A DNA stretch of 64,000 nt from Entamoeba invadens IP1 (lineage: Eukaryota; Evosea; Mastigamoebida; Endamoebidae): positions 347,985 to 411,984 of the forward strand of contig NW_004443767.1 in NCBI RefSeq assembly GCF_000330505.1, written 5' to 3'. The position numbers and the translations under genes are program-made. Positions 10,775 through 21,556 of the stretch are shown piece by piece; within the stretch, counting starts at the first letter, position 1; the number at the start of each line of letters is the position of its first letter. Under the pieces are notes generated by a model. The model was not told the origin of the DNA and searched no databases. It saw only the letters and a program-made list of their open reading frames with translations.

Positions 10775-11722
10775 TCAATTTTCAAAAGAAGGCGGGTTTG
10801 TCTGTTGGATAAAAGAATCGTTTGGTATTTCAGGAGCGTAATGGAAAGAGAACTGGAAAGGTTGTTGAAATTGTTGCGTGTCGAATTGATGAGGCAGTTG
10901 TTGTGTTGGTATGTCATTATCCAAATAAGACATTTCTTTCACATCTGTTTCTTCAATGGGTTTGTCTTGTAGCGTAAAAGTAACACCACTATTACACAAT
11001 TCGCAAATAGGTGTTGATTGACAGATGCTTTCGTTTTTAATATGTTCAAATGACGTTGGTCTTTCTTCTACTGTTTTTTCTTTACTTGAACGCACACCCT
11101 TTCCAGTTGGAGGTGGTAAACATACACATCTAAAATCATCGTTTTGATCTGTATCAACTTGATATAATGTACATCTTATTGTGGAATCTTTATACATGAC
11201 TTCAGTTACCTTCCCATATAATCCCGTCCCATATCTTTCGACTTCTTCTTTGGTTTTTTCCACCTCTCCGACACGCATCCTACTAAATGTTCTAAGAGAC
11301 AATCCAGATTTTGTAAAAGGTGATACACTAAGTTCATTTTTGACGAAGGTAAATATGTTTGTATCAACAAGTGCTTGACATAAACACTTCTTAATATTTG
11401 AATCTTTCTCGTGATACAACCTATTGAGCTTATTGGTTGTGTGATTTCCAGCAAGAAGAGATTTTTTATGCTCAAAAATAAGCTGGTTTACTTGATCATT
11501 GAACACTTCTCTGTTATCTGGACTCCATATAGATGCAGTGAGCAATTTCATACTTAATGTTTTTGTTTTGGAAGGCTTGTGAAACACAATTGTATATCCT
11601 TGCGAAATAAGGATTGCCTGCATGCCGAGAATAAATGCAGCGTTGTGTTTTTCATCGATAAGTCTTGTTTCGGATTCAGATTTTCGGGCATTACTCTGTT
11701 TTCCTTTTAAAGGTTGAGACAT
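10775..11722 (-). CDS. Orphan protein, hydrophilic, Gln/Pro-rich C terminus
   Basis: A 315-residue protein that I do not recognise. Residues 1-160 are mostly helical and basic (KGKQSNARKSESETRLIDEKHN; LNRLYHEKDSNIKKCLCQALVD). Residues 160-240 look beta-rich (VTEVMYKDSTIRCTLYQVD). There is a possible CxxC pair (ICELC) at about 240. The C-terminal 60 residues are Gln-, Phe- and Pro-rich (QQFQQPFQFSF) and look like an activation-domain type or condensate-forming low-complexity tail. No membrane segment or signal peptide. A nuclear or RNA-related role would be a guess from composition only. It stands alone, with more than 1 kb on its 3' side and a tRNA about 300 bp upstream. Confidence 0.65.
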   Translation of the reverse strand: MSQPLKGKQSNARKSESETRLIDEKHNAAFILGMQAILISQGYTIVFHKPSKTKTLSMKLLTASIWSPDNREVFNDQVNQLIFEHKKSLLAGNHTTNKLNRLYHEKDSNIKKCLCQALVDTNIFTFVKNELSVSPFTKSGLSLRTFSRMRVGEVEKTKEEVERYGTGLYGKVTEVMYKDSTIRCTLYQVDTDQNDDFRCVCLPPPTGKGVRSSKEKTVEERPTSFEHIKNESICQSTPICELCNSGVTFTLQDKPIEETDVKEMSYLDNDIPTQQLPHQFDTQQFQQPFQFSFHYAPEIPNDSFIQQTNPPSFEN

Positions 11723-12023
11723 CGTTCGGTATATAAGAATTGAGTTTTTCGTGAAATCGTTTCTAATTTTTCCATCATGGAATTTTTATATTATTTTATA
11801 TTATTAAATATTATATTAAATAGTAAAATAAAAAAAACTTATTATTTCACAAAAGATTTCACCTTTTAATTGGATGATCTATAAATCAAATATTTAATAT
11901 CAGATTAAAACATGTTTTGTCATGTTACTTTAAAACCAGAACTATTAAAAATATTAAAAAAAATTACTTAATATTATTATCAAGTTTGTATTATTTTGAT
12001 TTTTATCTAAGAAAAACAAAAAA
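11723..12023. other. Intergenic between orphan gene and tRNA
   Basis: About 300 bp of A/T-rich DNA with A- and T-runs. It presumably holds the promoter of the minus-strand orphan gene. The oligo-T run expected as a Pol III terminator of the minus-strand tRNA lies here (the A-run just left of 12024). Nothing else is visible. Confidence 0.5.
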
Positions 12024-12094
12024 TGCATTTGCCGGGACTCGAACCCGGATCTCCACCTTGGAAGGGTGGAATTCTGCCCTTAGACCACAAATGC
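12024..12094 (-). tRNA. tRNA-Gly (anticodon TCC)
   Basis: On the minus strand the 71-nt sequence begins GCATTTG and ends CAAATGC plus discriminator A, so the acceptor stem is a perfect 7-bp helix. The anticodon arm is CCACC-CTTCCAA-GGTGG, giving anticodon TCC, which reads glycine GGA/GGG codons. The T arm is CCGGG-TTCGAGT-CCCGG with the TTCGA B-box. The D arm is short (TCT/AGA stem). No intron. Entamoeba tRNA genes usually lie in tandem arrays with short repeats; this copy is single, with no other tRNA or repeat array within the window. Confidence 0.96.
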
Positions 12095-13948
12095 TTCTAC
12101 AAACAATTAGATATTATTATTATAATTAGAGTAGGTGCAAAAGTAAAACTAGAATGATAAGTAATATTCTATTATAAACAACTATTCGTTATTGGTTTCT
12201 ATTTTTATTTCTATTAAAATTCTAAGAACTGATTATAATGAACATAAAATTATAATGCATGTCTTTCGAGAATACATTCGGTCAGTTAAGTGTTAAAGTA
12301 CCACATAAATTGAATCTTAACTTAATTCACCAATATACACAACTCTGTCCATGTCAAATTGTACATAGAAAAACATAAATTTATTAAAAACGGAACACAT
12401 AAAATTGTATTTCAAAACACAACCTTTGTTGCCGACTTAATAAATGTTTGAATGTATTTTAATTGAACTTAAACAAAGGAGGTAATGGTGGTAACAACAA
12501 AGATTTATACAAGCAGTTGTGTTGCAACAACAAAACAGTTAATATACACATCGACTATTATTGAAAATATTTCATTTTAAACACGTTGTAATTTTGTTAA
12601 TTTTTTAATAATACTTACTTTCTAAATAAAAGGAGTCGAATAAAATTTTAAAAGGTTGTAAAGTGAAATATCTCTTTATACACAATGACAAATTTAAGTG
12701 TACATCAATTCATTTATTTGATACAATGAATTCCATTTGTAACAATACAACACTTTTCTTGTTGACAAGAAAGGTGTTCATTTTGCAAACAAGAGAAAAT
12801 AGATCCGAACAACTTGCTTATTGGGATAAACAATTTACAATTTTAATAAAATAAGGCATTGTTGTTATCACTCTTTGTCTCGTGGATAAATCTAAGAAAA
12901 TAGTTGTCGAACAATTCAATACATAAAAAAATATAATCTTATAATTTTAAAACTGAATATAAAAAATATGTAGAGTTTTTTTTAATTATAAAACATAACA
13001 AACAAAAATATGTTTATTTTTTTCAATCATCTCAAACCATTTACATATTGTACTTTTTATCAATTACCTTTAAAAACAATTAAATTGTGTTATTTTTTAT
13101 ATTCAATAAAAAGTCTTGGTTTTTATTTCGTTGTGTTTTATTTTTTTGTTATAAATAGAAAGAATTATACTTTTTGTTTGATTGTTTGAATTTGTCATAA
13201 TGTTTTATTTATATATAGGTATGAAATTATAATATAATAATAATACCACAATATTATTATTTGTAATATTTGTACTGAATTGAGAACAAATTGTTTAATT
13301 GTTTAACTTGACAAAAAGGTTGGAATTATTTAAGGTGGTTTTGATAGACAATTTTTAATTCCAGACTTTTCAAATAACAGTTATTTGGAGATTTTTTAAC
13401 ATTAAAGAAAATCACAAAAATACACTTCTTATATAATAAACTCGAAAATAAAAAAATAGTAGAATTTGATTTTAAACAAACCTAAAATTCACACGAAAAA
13501 TTGACTTTAACAAAACTACAAAAAACAATAACATTTATAATTATGTTTAAAGCAAAAGGTGTGTTTTTAAAATAGAAATTGTATTTTTAGTAGTTAAAAA
13601 TAAAAATACAATGGAAATGATTGTTTATTGGTGACAAAAGAGACACCACTGCGTTGTTTGAGTAATGTGAGGGTGAACAGAATAAATAATTTGAGTATTT
13701 TTGGTTCAATTTTTATTAGAAACAACACAAACAATGCAACATGTTTTGAATACACAACAAAACCCTGTATAGAGAAGCAATGATTTCAGATATAAAGATA
13801 AAACCAACTTGTATTTTAGTATAGAATATGGTTGTTTATATTATAAATTTATGAAAAAAACAAAGAATAAAAATAGAGAAAATACAGCCATATATAAAGC
13901 AAGAATTTAACATTATAAACATATGATGAATAAGTTGTTTCTTTCTTT

Positions 13949-14143
13949 TCATATCGGACAAACTAACCGCTTAGAGAGAGTTACGCAACACAATGTAATC
14001 ATCAATGTATCTTTGTGATCCCTCATACACTCATATATCCAAAGCAAGTATAGGCGCTTACAATCAAATGGCTTGCTTTTGGAAAATACAATCTTATTGT
14101 CATTGGTAAAACGGTAAATATGATAAGCGCCTGGGTGTGCCAT
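13949..14143 (-). CDS. Doubtful small ORF in the gene desert
   Basis: A 64-codon reading frame starting MAHPGAYHIYRFTN. It stands out from the surrounding DNA because its base composition is less AT-rich and its codons look coding-like (KPFDCKRLYLLWIYECMRD). I recognise no family. A perfect 17-bp palindrome (AAGACTTT-G-AAAGTCTT, 14145-14161) lies directly before the ATG. An in-frame TAA upstream closes the frame unless splicing occurs. It could be a real short gene, an exon, or a relic of a decayed gene or repeat. Confidence 0.25.
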   Translation of the reverse strand: MAHPGAYHIYRFTNDNKIVFSKSKPFDCKRLYLLWIYECMRDHKDTLMITLCCVTLSKRLVCPI

Positions 14144-15891
14144 AAAGACTTTGAAAGTCTTCCCTTATTAGTGTTCTAAAAAAATATCAAATGAAATTAT
14201 GAAAAGACTGACGTTAAACAAGTCAATCACGACTTACCAATATCAACAATTTGATTTGGTCCAAAAAGTGGCGCAATTCAAGTCGAGAAAAAGGATAATT
14301 TATCAAATGAATTAATGAAACCAATGAAAAAAATACACAAATTACAAAAACAGTTTAGAACAACAAATGTATTGAGTATAACAAAACTAGAATGATAACA
14401 TCCAAAAATGAATACACTAAAAAGATTGATGATTATATATGAGAAAAAAGAAAAAAAAACAAGAATGAAAAAAAAAATATAAAAAAAACGAAAAAAAAAC
14501 GAAATGGGGATAAAAAAACACAAAAAAAAGAGTCACAAAGATATTATTGATAGATTACATTGTTTTATTTTATTTAATGTTAATAATATGTTAATAATAT
14601 ATAAATAATAAAATGATAAATGGATATAATTATTTTTAACGTAACATTATTTTGTATTGGTTGTACTTCATAACATAAAACAAAATTACAAATGGTATTC
14701 ATTATACAAAACTCATTAACCAAATGATTACAAGTTAAAACAACAATAAACCTTTTTCTTGGTGAGAACCGTGTTCACTTTGAAGTCATTAAACACTTTT
14801 TCAAAAGTCAATTACCGAGTTTAAAAAGTCTTGTTTGATTTCAAATTATTCATTGCAAGTGATGTATAAAAGTCAAAGCATGAAACACAAGGCTGGTTGA
14901 TGTTAATTGTTGTAAATGACATTTAGTTCGCTTTGTTATTAATAAAAAAAAACTCAAACTGCCCAAGGATTCTTTGTTGTGTATTATGTCTTATTTATAA
15001 TTTTCTCTTGGGCTCTGCAATAAAGTGAATGAGTATTGTGTTGTTAAAATATTCACTACTATTGTGTGTGTTTCCATTTGTTTTCTTCACTTCAAATGTA
15101 CCATTGTCAATTATAAGAAAACGGACGTCAAATGTTTTTACAACAAGATCAGTGGTCTCAACTTCTTCTTTTTTACAAGTCTTTATTTATAGTTATTGAT
15201 AAATTGATGTTTTGTAATATCAATGCCTTTATATTGATTGATAGTCTTAGTAACAGATGGAATATGTTGTACATGCCAAATTTTTTGTTTCCTTTCCAAC
15301 CAATCAACACCTAATCTACCTTTTTATCTTAGTAAAAATATCAAATCGATTATAATATTAATTAATTAAAAAGTTGTGTAAAAGTCTTGACCTCATATAT
15401 GTTCAACCTTTATAAATCGCTTATGATTGCAAAAAAATGAAAACGTTGAACGACCAATGTTTTATATTGTTTAAGAATATTGGGCTAATTAGTTTTTATT
15501 TATAAAAGTTTATTTTGCAAGTTGGCTTTCATTTTTGTCAACAATCAATTTCTTGATGTCTACAATGCCAACATATTATTGTAACGATATTGTTGTTAAT
15601 AATTTCAACTCCATGATTTCTTTTGATTTCGGCACGGGAATATAGCGTCCTATTTCGATAAAAACTGCTCATCCATTTTTTCATTTAAAAAATATAATTC
15701 ACAATTTTTTATATTAATTTGTTGTTAATTTTTTTATATTTACTTTTATTCAATGAACCAATCAATTAAATTTATAATTGATTGAATTTTCGTTTTAATT
15801 GATTAAAAAAAATTTATAAATACAAAACCATAAAACACTGAAGTACACAACATCAATACGTTCATTAGACTGGTTTATACGGGTTACAAAA

Positions 15892-16053
15892 ATGCCATCA
15901 ACAAAGCATTTTATGACGACAAATGATAAGAAGGATATACAAAGATCAATTGAATTGTATAATAAAGAAAAGAACAAGCCAAAATTGCCACTAAAATGTA
16001 CAATAAAAAATTATAACAAGATCACAGAAAATTCAAAATATAACAACACTTGA
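15892..16053 (+). CDS. Doubtful 53-aa ORF, possibly a gene relic
   Basis: A short frame starting MPSTKHFMTTNDKKDIQRS and ending before TGA at 16053. The open frame extends about 70 bp further upstream without an ATG. The charged stretch NDKKDIQRSIELYNKEKNK superficially resembles the helix-turn-helix start of pogo/mariner-type transposases, but it is too short to call. No catalytic domain follows. Treat it as a possible fragment or spurious. Confidence 0.2.
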   Translation: MPSTKHFMTTNDKKDIQRSIELYNKEKNKPKLPLKCTIKNYNKITENSKYNNT

Positions 16054-16496
16054 GGGCATTGTTTATTTGGGGATAAACACTGAGAATCACTCAGTCAAAA
16101 CCAATTAAATAGAATGGAACATATCACTATTAAAAACAATTGTGGTTTGGTTTACCTTTCTAATGCCTCAATACCCAGTTGTGACTTCATGCTGGGTGTT
16201 GATTCATAAATTAATTTGTTTGTATCGAGGTTTTGACTGATGATATAGCATAACATTAACAATTTATCATACTAGAACAAAAAAAAACAATTATCTTTGA
16301 ATCTCTTGATAACAACACAACAGAGTGAACTTAAGAAACAAAACATAATATTATAAAAATGAACAAATTAACAGTTGTAACACTTAGTTTATGTTTAAAA
16401 ACTAATCGTAAAACAAGCCCTTGGTTTGAACAATAATATACCTTGTTTACTTCAATAAGGCATATTTGAAATAAAATAAATAAGAATCAATTAATT

Positions 16497-18113
16497 TCAA
16501 AGTTCAATTTCTTCGTCATCCAAGTGTTCAGGCAATGGTATTTCGAAATCGACATCTTTCTGTTCCACGAATGGTGAAGGCTTTCCCGAGAATGCGACGT
16601 CTTGTTCTTCTTTAATATTTTCTTTTTCAGTATCAATCTTCGGGGATTGCCCATCTTTCTCTTTGTTGTTGTCCATCTCTTCTTCTGGTACTTGTTTATA
16701 TTCTTTTCCCAAGCTTTCCTCCTTCGGGAAATTGATTGACTTTGGCAAGAAGAGTGACGCAAAGAAATCGATGAACCCGAACGCCATGAAACAGAAGAAA
16801 GGGAAGTATATGTTGAGTGGAAATTGATTACCAAGAGACCAAGCAAACAGTGGTGTTGATCCCAATGGAGCGACCATTCTTAAGAATGCGACCATGGACT
16901 GCGATAGACCATTTAAAGTGCCCAACAAATCGCTCTTTACACTATTAGCGATGAGTGCCATGACTGATGCAAAACAAAATTGGTTGGTCATTTGTGTAAA
17001 AAGGTTGATTGGTACTATCCCACACCACATGACGATTTTCCCATACTTAGAAAGGTAGTGGATGCTTGGGAACAAAGGGAACATCGAGACACTCCCGATG
17101 GAACCAATTCGATTCGTCCACAAGACACCAATTTTATTGACGACAGGACGGTATATAAACATTTGTGTGACGATAATGCCTATTGCAGAGACCATCGCAA
17201 AATTGCCCATTTGGTCTGTCCCCCATCCGAACCCTCCGACTTCGTCACTAGCCATAAAGAGTAAAGGTATGATACTCCACAACACGGCAGCCTGTGTACC
17301 TATAATTCCATACATCACACAACACAACAACCCTTGGTATTCCTTTGAAAACGCCATTTTAAATATTGCGATCATGCGTTGGTAAACCTTTTTGATGATA
17401 GTCAAGACATCTATGTACCACGGGTCAGTCGTCTTCTCGCGGGGTTTGGTTTCTTGCAAATAAAAGAATGACAACACGACTCCTATGAGAGTAAAACACG
17501 CACACACGATATTGGGAAGGATATATGGAAACGTCTCGAAAAATGTGATACCCCCAAATACCTTTGGGTATTGAATACATGGTCGGGCTAAGTACCCACC
17601 CAGTGCAGACCCAATAATCATCCCAAATCCATTCGTAAGTCCTATCAACCCAAACACCTGAGCACGATTCTCTTTATTCGAAAATTCACCCATGAACGTC
17701 TTGATCACACCGATATTCCCATTCACAAATCCGCTGATAAAGCGACAAACTACAGCCCACCAAAAGTTGAACGAAAACCCAAACATGATTGTCGCGATAA
17801 ACGAACCACATGAACCAAATAACAATATTGGCCGGCGCCCGATGTTGTCGGACAACACACCAAGGAAGAAGCTACTTATGAATTGCGCTAATTGAAAACT
17901 CGCAGACAATAAACCACTGTAAAACCCCGCATCGTTGGTCTCGGAAACCATCCCAAAGTCCATGACCATAAATCCACTGTACGACCCAATCGAGTTGCCG
18001 ACAAACGATTCACAGATTTGTAGAATGAGTAATGGTATCAACTTCGAGACCGGAAACCCTTTGGGAAAGATGTTAGTAAATGGAGAAAGGAGAATTTCAA
18101 AGAACCGGTACAT
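16497..18113 (-). CDS. Major facilitator superfamily transporter (ZIF1-like)
   Basis: A 538-residue, 12-helix transporter. The loop between helices 2 and 3 carries the MFS signature GVLSDNIGRRPILLFG. Helix 4-5 features (RFISGFVNGNIGVIKTFMGE) and the following GLIGLTNGFGMIIGSALGGYLARP are typical of the plant zinc-induced-facilitator and drug:H+ antiporter branch. A central cytosolic loop lies at about residues 225-260. The last 80 residues form a charged cytosolic tail rich in Lys/Glu. The substrate is unknown; metal-chelate or small-molecule export are options from the family. The start at the first ATG places the first helix at about residue 25. No intron. Confidence 0.9.
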   Translation of the reverse strand: MYRFFEILLSPFTNIFPKGFPVSKLIPLLILQICESFVGNSIGSYSGFMVMDFGMVSETNDAGFYSGLLSASFQLAQFISSFFLGVLSDNIGRRPILLFGSCGSFIATIMFGFSFNFWWAVVCRFISGFVNGNIGVIKTFMGEFSNKENRAQVFGLIGLTNGFGMIIGSALGGYLARPCIQYPKVFGGITFFETFPYILPNIVCACFTLIGVVLSFFYLQETKPREKTTDPWYIDVLTIIKKVYQRMIAIFKMAFSKEYQGLLCCVMYGIIGTQAAVLWSIIPLLFMASDEVGGFGWGTDQMGNFAMVSAIGIIVTQMFIYRPVVNKIGVLWTNRIGSIGSVSMFPLFPSIHYLSKYGKIVMWCGIVPINLFTQMTNQFCFASVMALIANSVKSDLLGTLNGLSQSMVAFLRMVAPLGSTPLFAWSLGNQFPLNIYFPFFCFMAFGFIDFFASLFLPKSINFPKEESLGKEYKQVPEEEMDNNKEKDGQSPKIDTEKENIKEEQDVAFSGKPSPFVEQKDVDFEIPLPEHLDDEEIEL

Positions 18114-18597
18114 TCTAAATAACGAGTTTCAGTTTGTTTGATGGGTGTTGGATATTGAAGAGGAGAGAACAATCTCCAAAGTAGAATTCAAGCGACTTCC
18201 TCTACATTTTTTAGTAGTGTTGTAAATAGAAAAAGCATTTATAATATGATCTATGGTATTTTTATTAAAGAAAATTAATTTCATTTTTCTTATTTTGAGT
18301 ATGAGGTTTTTATAACTAAAAAGTCATGCTAATGAATAATTAATTATTCGAAATTATACTACAAACTATACAGACTTATTTTTTAATAACAATTTATTTT
18401 AATAATAAATAATTAAATAATTAATAAATTATTTTTTTGATAATATTATTAATATTATTATTTTAACTATTAGAAAAAATAAAATAGTAATTGATTTATA
18501 GTAATTATATTATAAAGTAAATAATAAAAAAACAGTTTAATAAATTAAAAAAATACTATCTAATAATATAGAGAGAAACTGAAAAAGAAATAAAAGG
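18114..18597. other. Divergent intergenic region, AT-rich
   Basis: About 480 bp between two divergently transcribed genes (MFS transporter and BLOC1S1-like), so it must hold both promoters. It is extremely A/T-rich from 18290 on. No distinct motif or ORF was seen. Confidence 0.5.
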
Positions 18598-18966
18598 ATG
18601 GAGTCTATTGTGGCTGAACATCGGAACATGAGCGAAAAATTGCGAGCGGAAAACTGTTTATTGCGTGAGAAAGCGTCGCGTAGTCTTGGTGAGTTAATGG
18701 TGAACACTCGAAATAATTCAATCGTTCCTGTTGCAAAATTGATTGACAACGAAACGGAGATAGAGGCATTAACAAAACAACTCCAAATCAACGCAATTGC
18801 ACTTTCGAAACAAACAAGACAGTGGACTCAAAGTATTAAAAACCTTGAAGATACCCTCAACGAACTTGGCAATTTGGAAATAGTCGGGAAAACAATGGAA
18901 ACTAATTTGAATGAAATCGACAATGCTGTTCGTAAGTTGGTCACTGAAAAATACACCTCCAAATAA
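18598..18966 (+). CDS. BLOC-1 subunit 1 (BLOC1S1/GCN5L1) homologue
   Basis: A 122-residue coiled-coil protein. The stretch LQINAIALSKQTRQWTQSIK, followed by NLEDTLNELGNLEIVGKTME and NLNEIDNAVRKLV, matches the diagnostic BLOC1S1/GCN5L1 core (FAKQTGQWI, LKEIGDVENWA, then IA..L). BLOC1S1 is shared by BLOC-1 and BORC, complexes that act in endosome-lysosome trafficking and lysosome positioning. Length agrees with the family (about 125-150). The ATG is the only reasonable start and lies in an A-rich leader. No introns and no membrane segment. Confidence rests on one conserved block. Confidence 0.75.
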   Translation: MESIVAEHRNMSEKLRAENCLLREKASRSLGELMVNTRNNSIVPVAKLIDNETEIEALTKQLQINAIALSKQTRQWTQSIKNLEDTLNELGNLEIVGKTMETNLNEIDNAVRKLVTEKYTSK

Positions 18967-19639
18967 TTCATTTTATCAACAACATGTATATGGACATTTA
19001 CAATGTTATTACTATATTATATAGATATTTTTATTATATTGATCAAGTATAAGTATAGTAGTTTATTGGTTTTAGTATAATATTCTTTCTATTTTGAGGA
19101 TAAAAAATATACTAATATCTTTAGTAAATATTATTAATAATTATTAATAATTAATTATAATAAATAATAAATTAATATTTAATTAATTTTTTTTTAATAT
19201 ATATATTATTAATTTATTGGTTATGTATCACTATAAATAATTAAAAGTCAAATTTATTAGTTTCATATAATTAGTTTTATTATTTAATTAATCAATTGTG
19301 TCAATGTTATTTTTAGTTTGATCCAACTTGATAATCAACTGATACAAAATCAGATTAAATCTTTATCCTTGAATGAAATTAAATAATGTGATTTATTATA
19401 GTTTAGAAATAATAAGATTAATTTACTTAAAACGCAAATAAAATCTTAATGAAAATGAAGATAATAACTGGATCAAGATTATCTTGAGAATCTTATTCAT
19501 CAAATCGACTTTAAAATGAAAAGATTTGATTAGTTGAGTGTTCTATTTGAATATAGCTAAATAAAAGGATGAAAAGTCTGGGCAGATAAACCAAAGAAAC
19601 AAAAACGACTTGCTGTATTGACACTTCAAAGACACTAAA
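18967..19639. other. Intergenic, AT-rich
   Basis: About 670 bp between two convergent genes (BLOC1S1-like on plus, LIM/zinc-ribbon on minus), so only 3' ends border it. It contains long A/T tracts and no ORF or repeat of note. Confidence 0.5.
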
Positions 19640-19870
19640 TCACTGAAACTTGAACCCACAACTCGCACAAAATCTTGACTCATTGTCTAATCGGACTTCA
19701 CCACACTCTGGGCATATTTTTTTATATTCAGCATTGTTTACTTCACACTCATCATGTCTTTTCTTTTTGTAATACTGGGTGAAACATATGTTGTGCCAGT
19801 CCTTTCCTTCTGCTTGTTTCCTCTCTGCAAAGTAAACAGGCTTTCCACATAACTCGCACCGCCAAGACAT
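19640..19870 (-). CDS. Small LIM-like / zinc-ribbon protein
   Basis: A 76-residue protein starting MSWRCELCGKPVYFAERK. It has CxxC-x17-HxxC (CELC then HNIC), the first zinc-binding half of a LIM domain, with the family-typical GKDWHNICF. Instead of the second LIM half it continues into CPECG and CASCGFKF, a short two-knuckle zinc ribbon. The start was set at the ATG; an in-frame GTG two codons earlier is not needed. LIM proteins scaffold actin and signalling complexes, whereas zinc ribbons often bind nucleic acids or proteins; the hybrid role is unknown. Confidence 0.7.
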   Translation of the reverse strand: MSWRCELCGKPVYFAERKQAEGKDWHNICFTQYYKKKRHDECEVNNAEYKKICPECGEVRLDNESRFCASCGFKFQ

Positions 19871-21556
19871 CTTCACTTATTCAGTTCATGTTTCACCTTT
19901 TGCAGAACGTTATTAGTCGAAAAGACCGTTGTTATTATTGGGGTCTATTGCCCAGAAAAAAATGATAAGCTATTAGTTTCATTAAATCTAATATCCCGAT
20001 TTGATGGGTTGAAATTGTTTGCTAGATAAAAACTTTTTGTATCTACCTTTGTTATTCCAAAATTGGTGAGTAAAAAAAGTGGTTTTTTTGTGTTCCCTTT
20101 TCTGAGATTGTGAGCAAATATTCGGGATCTAATCCTATTATCATTTTTGTTTGTATTTTACTTGTTTCATTTTACAACTTATTAGCTTTAAAAATGCTTA
20201 TAATCCAACTCGTTTTTTAAGATTTTGTTTTATTAAATATAGTTTGTTAATTGTTGAAATATAATTTGGGTTTGGTTTAAGTTTTTAAAAATTAATAAAG
20301 AAACATCATTTTAATTGGCGGGTAAATTAAAGTTAAATTTTTTAAGTTTTATTAAATTGAAAAGTTAAAAAAAACTTAACAAGTTCAAAACAGAAACGTA
20401 ATAATAATAAGTTTTTATTTTTTTCTTTTACCTAAACCCTTTTTTTGCCTTCATACACAAAACAAATTTTTGAAATTTTTTATTTTTTTATCAACTTAAA
20501 TTTGAATTGTATATTTTATAGTCACACTTAAAGTGAATGAGTTTGTTTGTGTAAAACAAGAGCAAAGCTTAAAAAAGAAAGATGGGGTCTAATGATGGTT
20601 TGATATATTTGGTTGTTTTTTTATAAAGAGAATATTGTCATTTGATTATAACGATATTGGTGTTTATATTGTCGTTATATTTGTTAATGCGACTATTTGA
20701 CATTGTTTGTCATAAAGTGGATTGACGATGTAGCGTTTTTTGTTTTAATGTTGTAACACAATAAAGCGATATGAAATTTCGTCCAAAAAGAATATTTTTG
20801 ATCAATCTTAAGTAATTGAGTTCTCATTTGTTAATTATTTTAAGTAAAATAAAACTGACATTGGCCGGTTTGAGTTAGAAAGGGGTTTTGGAATAAAAAT
20901 AATAAAAAATGATTTGGACAATTTCCTTTTTTACTTATTTTTCTTCTTAAAAAAGTTTTAAGTTGTGAAAGTGTTAAACTACTAAAAAATATTACACATA
21001 TAATAAATAAAAATAAATCAATTAAAAATATTCTAAAAAATATTATTATACTAATATTTATAATAAAAAATACATAAACTAATAAAAATTGTTTTATATA
21101 AAAAAACACTGTTAATTTTTATTAATATTCAATAATAAATATAATTAAAAAATATGTATTTAAAAATAAAAAAAAATAAAAACATCAAAGTTTCCAACTT
21201 ATTCGAAACAAACTATTAATTATAATTATTCTTTAGTTACATATACTTATGATATTAAAGATAAATAAATAAAATGAATTTTATTTTTATTTTTCATTTT
21301 ATTATCCATCATTTAATAATTATTATTTTACTAACAAAAGAAAAAACTTATAAATACCAAGATTTTTTAAAATGAAAAATATGAATTTAATTGTATTCTA
21401 AAAATTAATGCTTTCAATAATCAAATATAACTAATCAATTAAACTTTATAATTAATTTTGCTATCATTTATAGTTAAGTGTTTTAATTCAATCAATCATG
21501 TTGATTCACATGTTACCTGTTTTCAAATAAAGAGATCTGTAATAAGCATACAGAAG
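19871..21556. other. Intergenic of about 1.7 kb, AT-rich
   Basis: Between the divergent LIM/zinc-ribbon and Rab genes. No supported gene. An imperfect inverted pair around TCCCGA/TTCGGGA (about 19991-20002 and 20117-20130) is the only structure I noticed. Long A/T tracts dominate 20880-21450. Confidence 0.55.

Larger units (their letters stand above)
12095..16496. other. Gene desert of about 4.4 kb
   Basis: Strongly A/T-rich DNA with frequent stops in every frame. Two short candidate coding stretches inside it (13949-14143 on the minus strand and 15892-16053 on the plus strand) are listed separately with low confidence. Small perfect palindromes occur, for example CAAATAAC-A-GTTATTTG at 13371-13387. 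There is a poly-A/GA-rich tract at about 14440-14530. I see no array of direct repeats and no transposase. Confidence 0.6.

Noticed and set aside
11917..12129. Open frame on the plus strand over the tRNA
   Set aside because: It is the antisense of tRNA-Gly (GTRTRISTLEGWNS is a typical tRNA shadow); no real protein.
12663..12854. 63-codon frame in the gene desert
   Set aside because: Begins with GTG, no family resemblance, composition equals the surroundings.
14278..14523. Phe/Ile-rich frame on the minus strand
   Set aside because: Translation of an A/T homopolymer-rich tract; no coding character.
20840..21109. Hydrophobic frame on the minus strand
   Set aside because: Phe/Ile/Leu-rich product of AT-rich DNA; not convincing as membrane protein.
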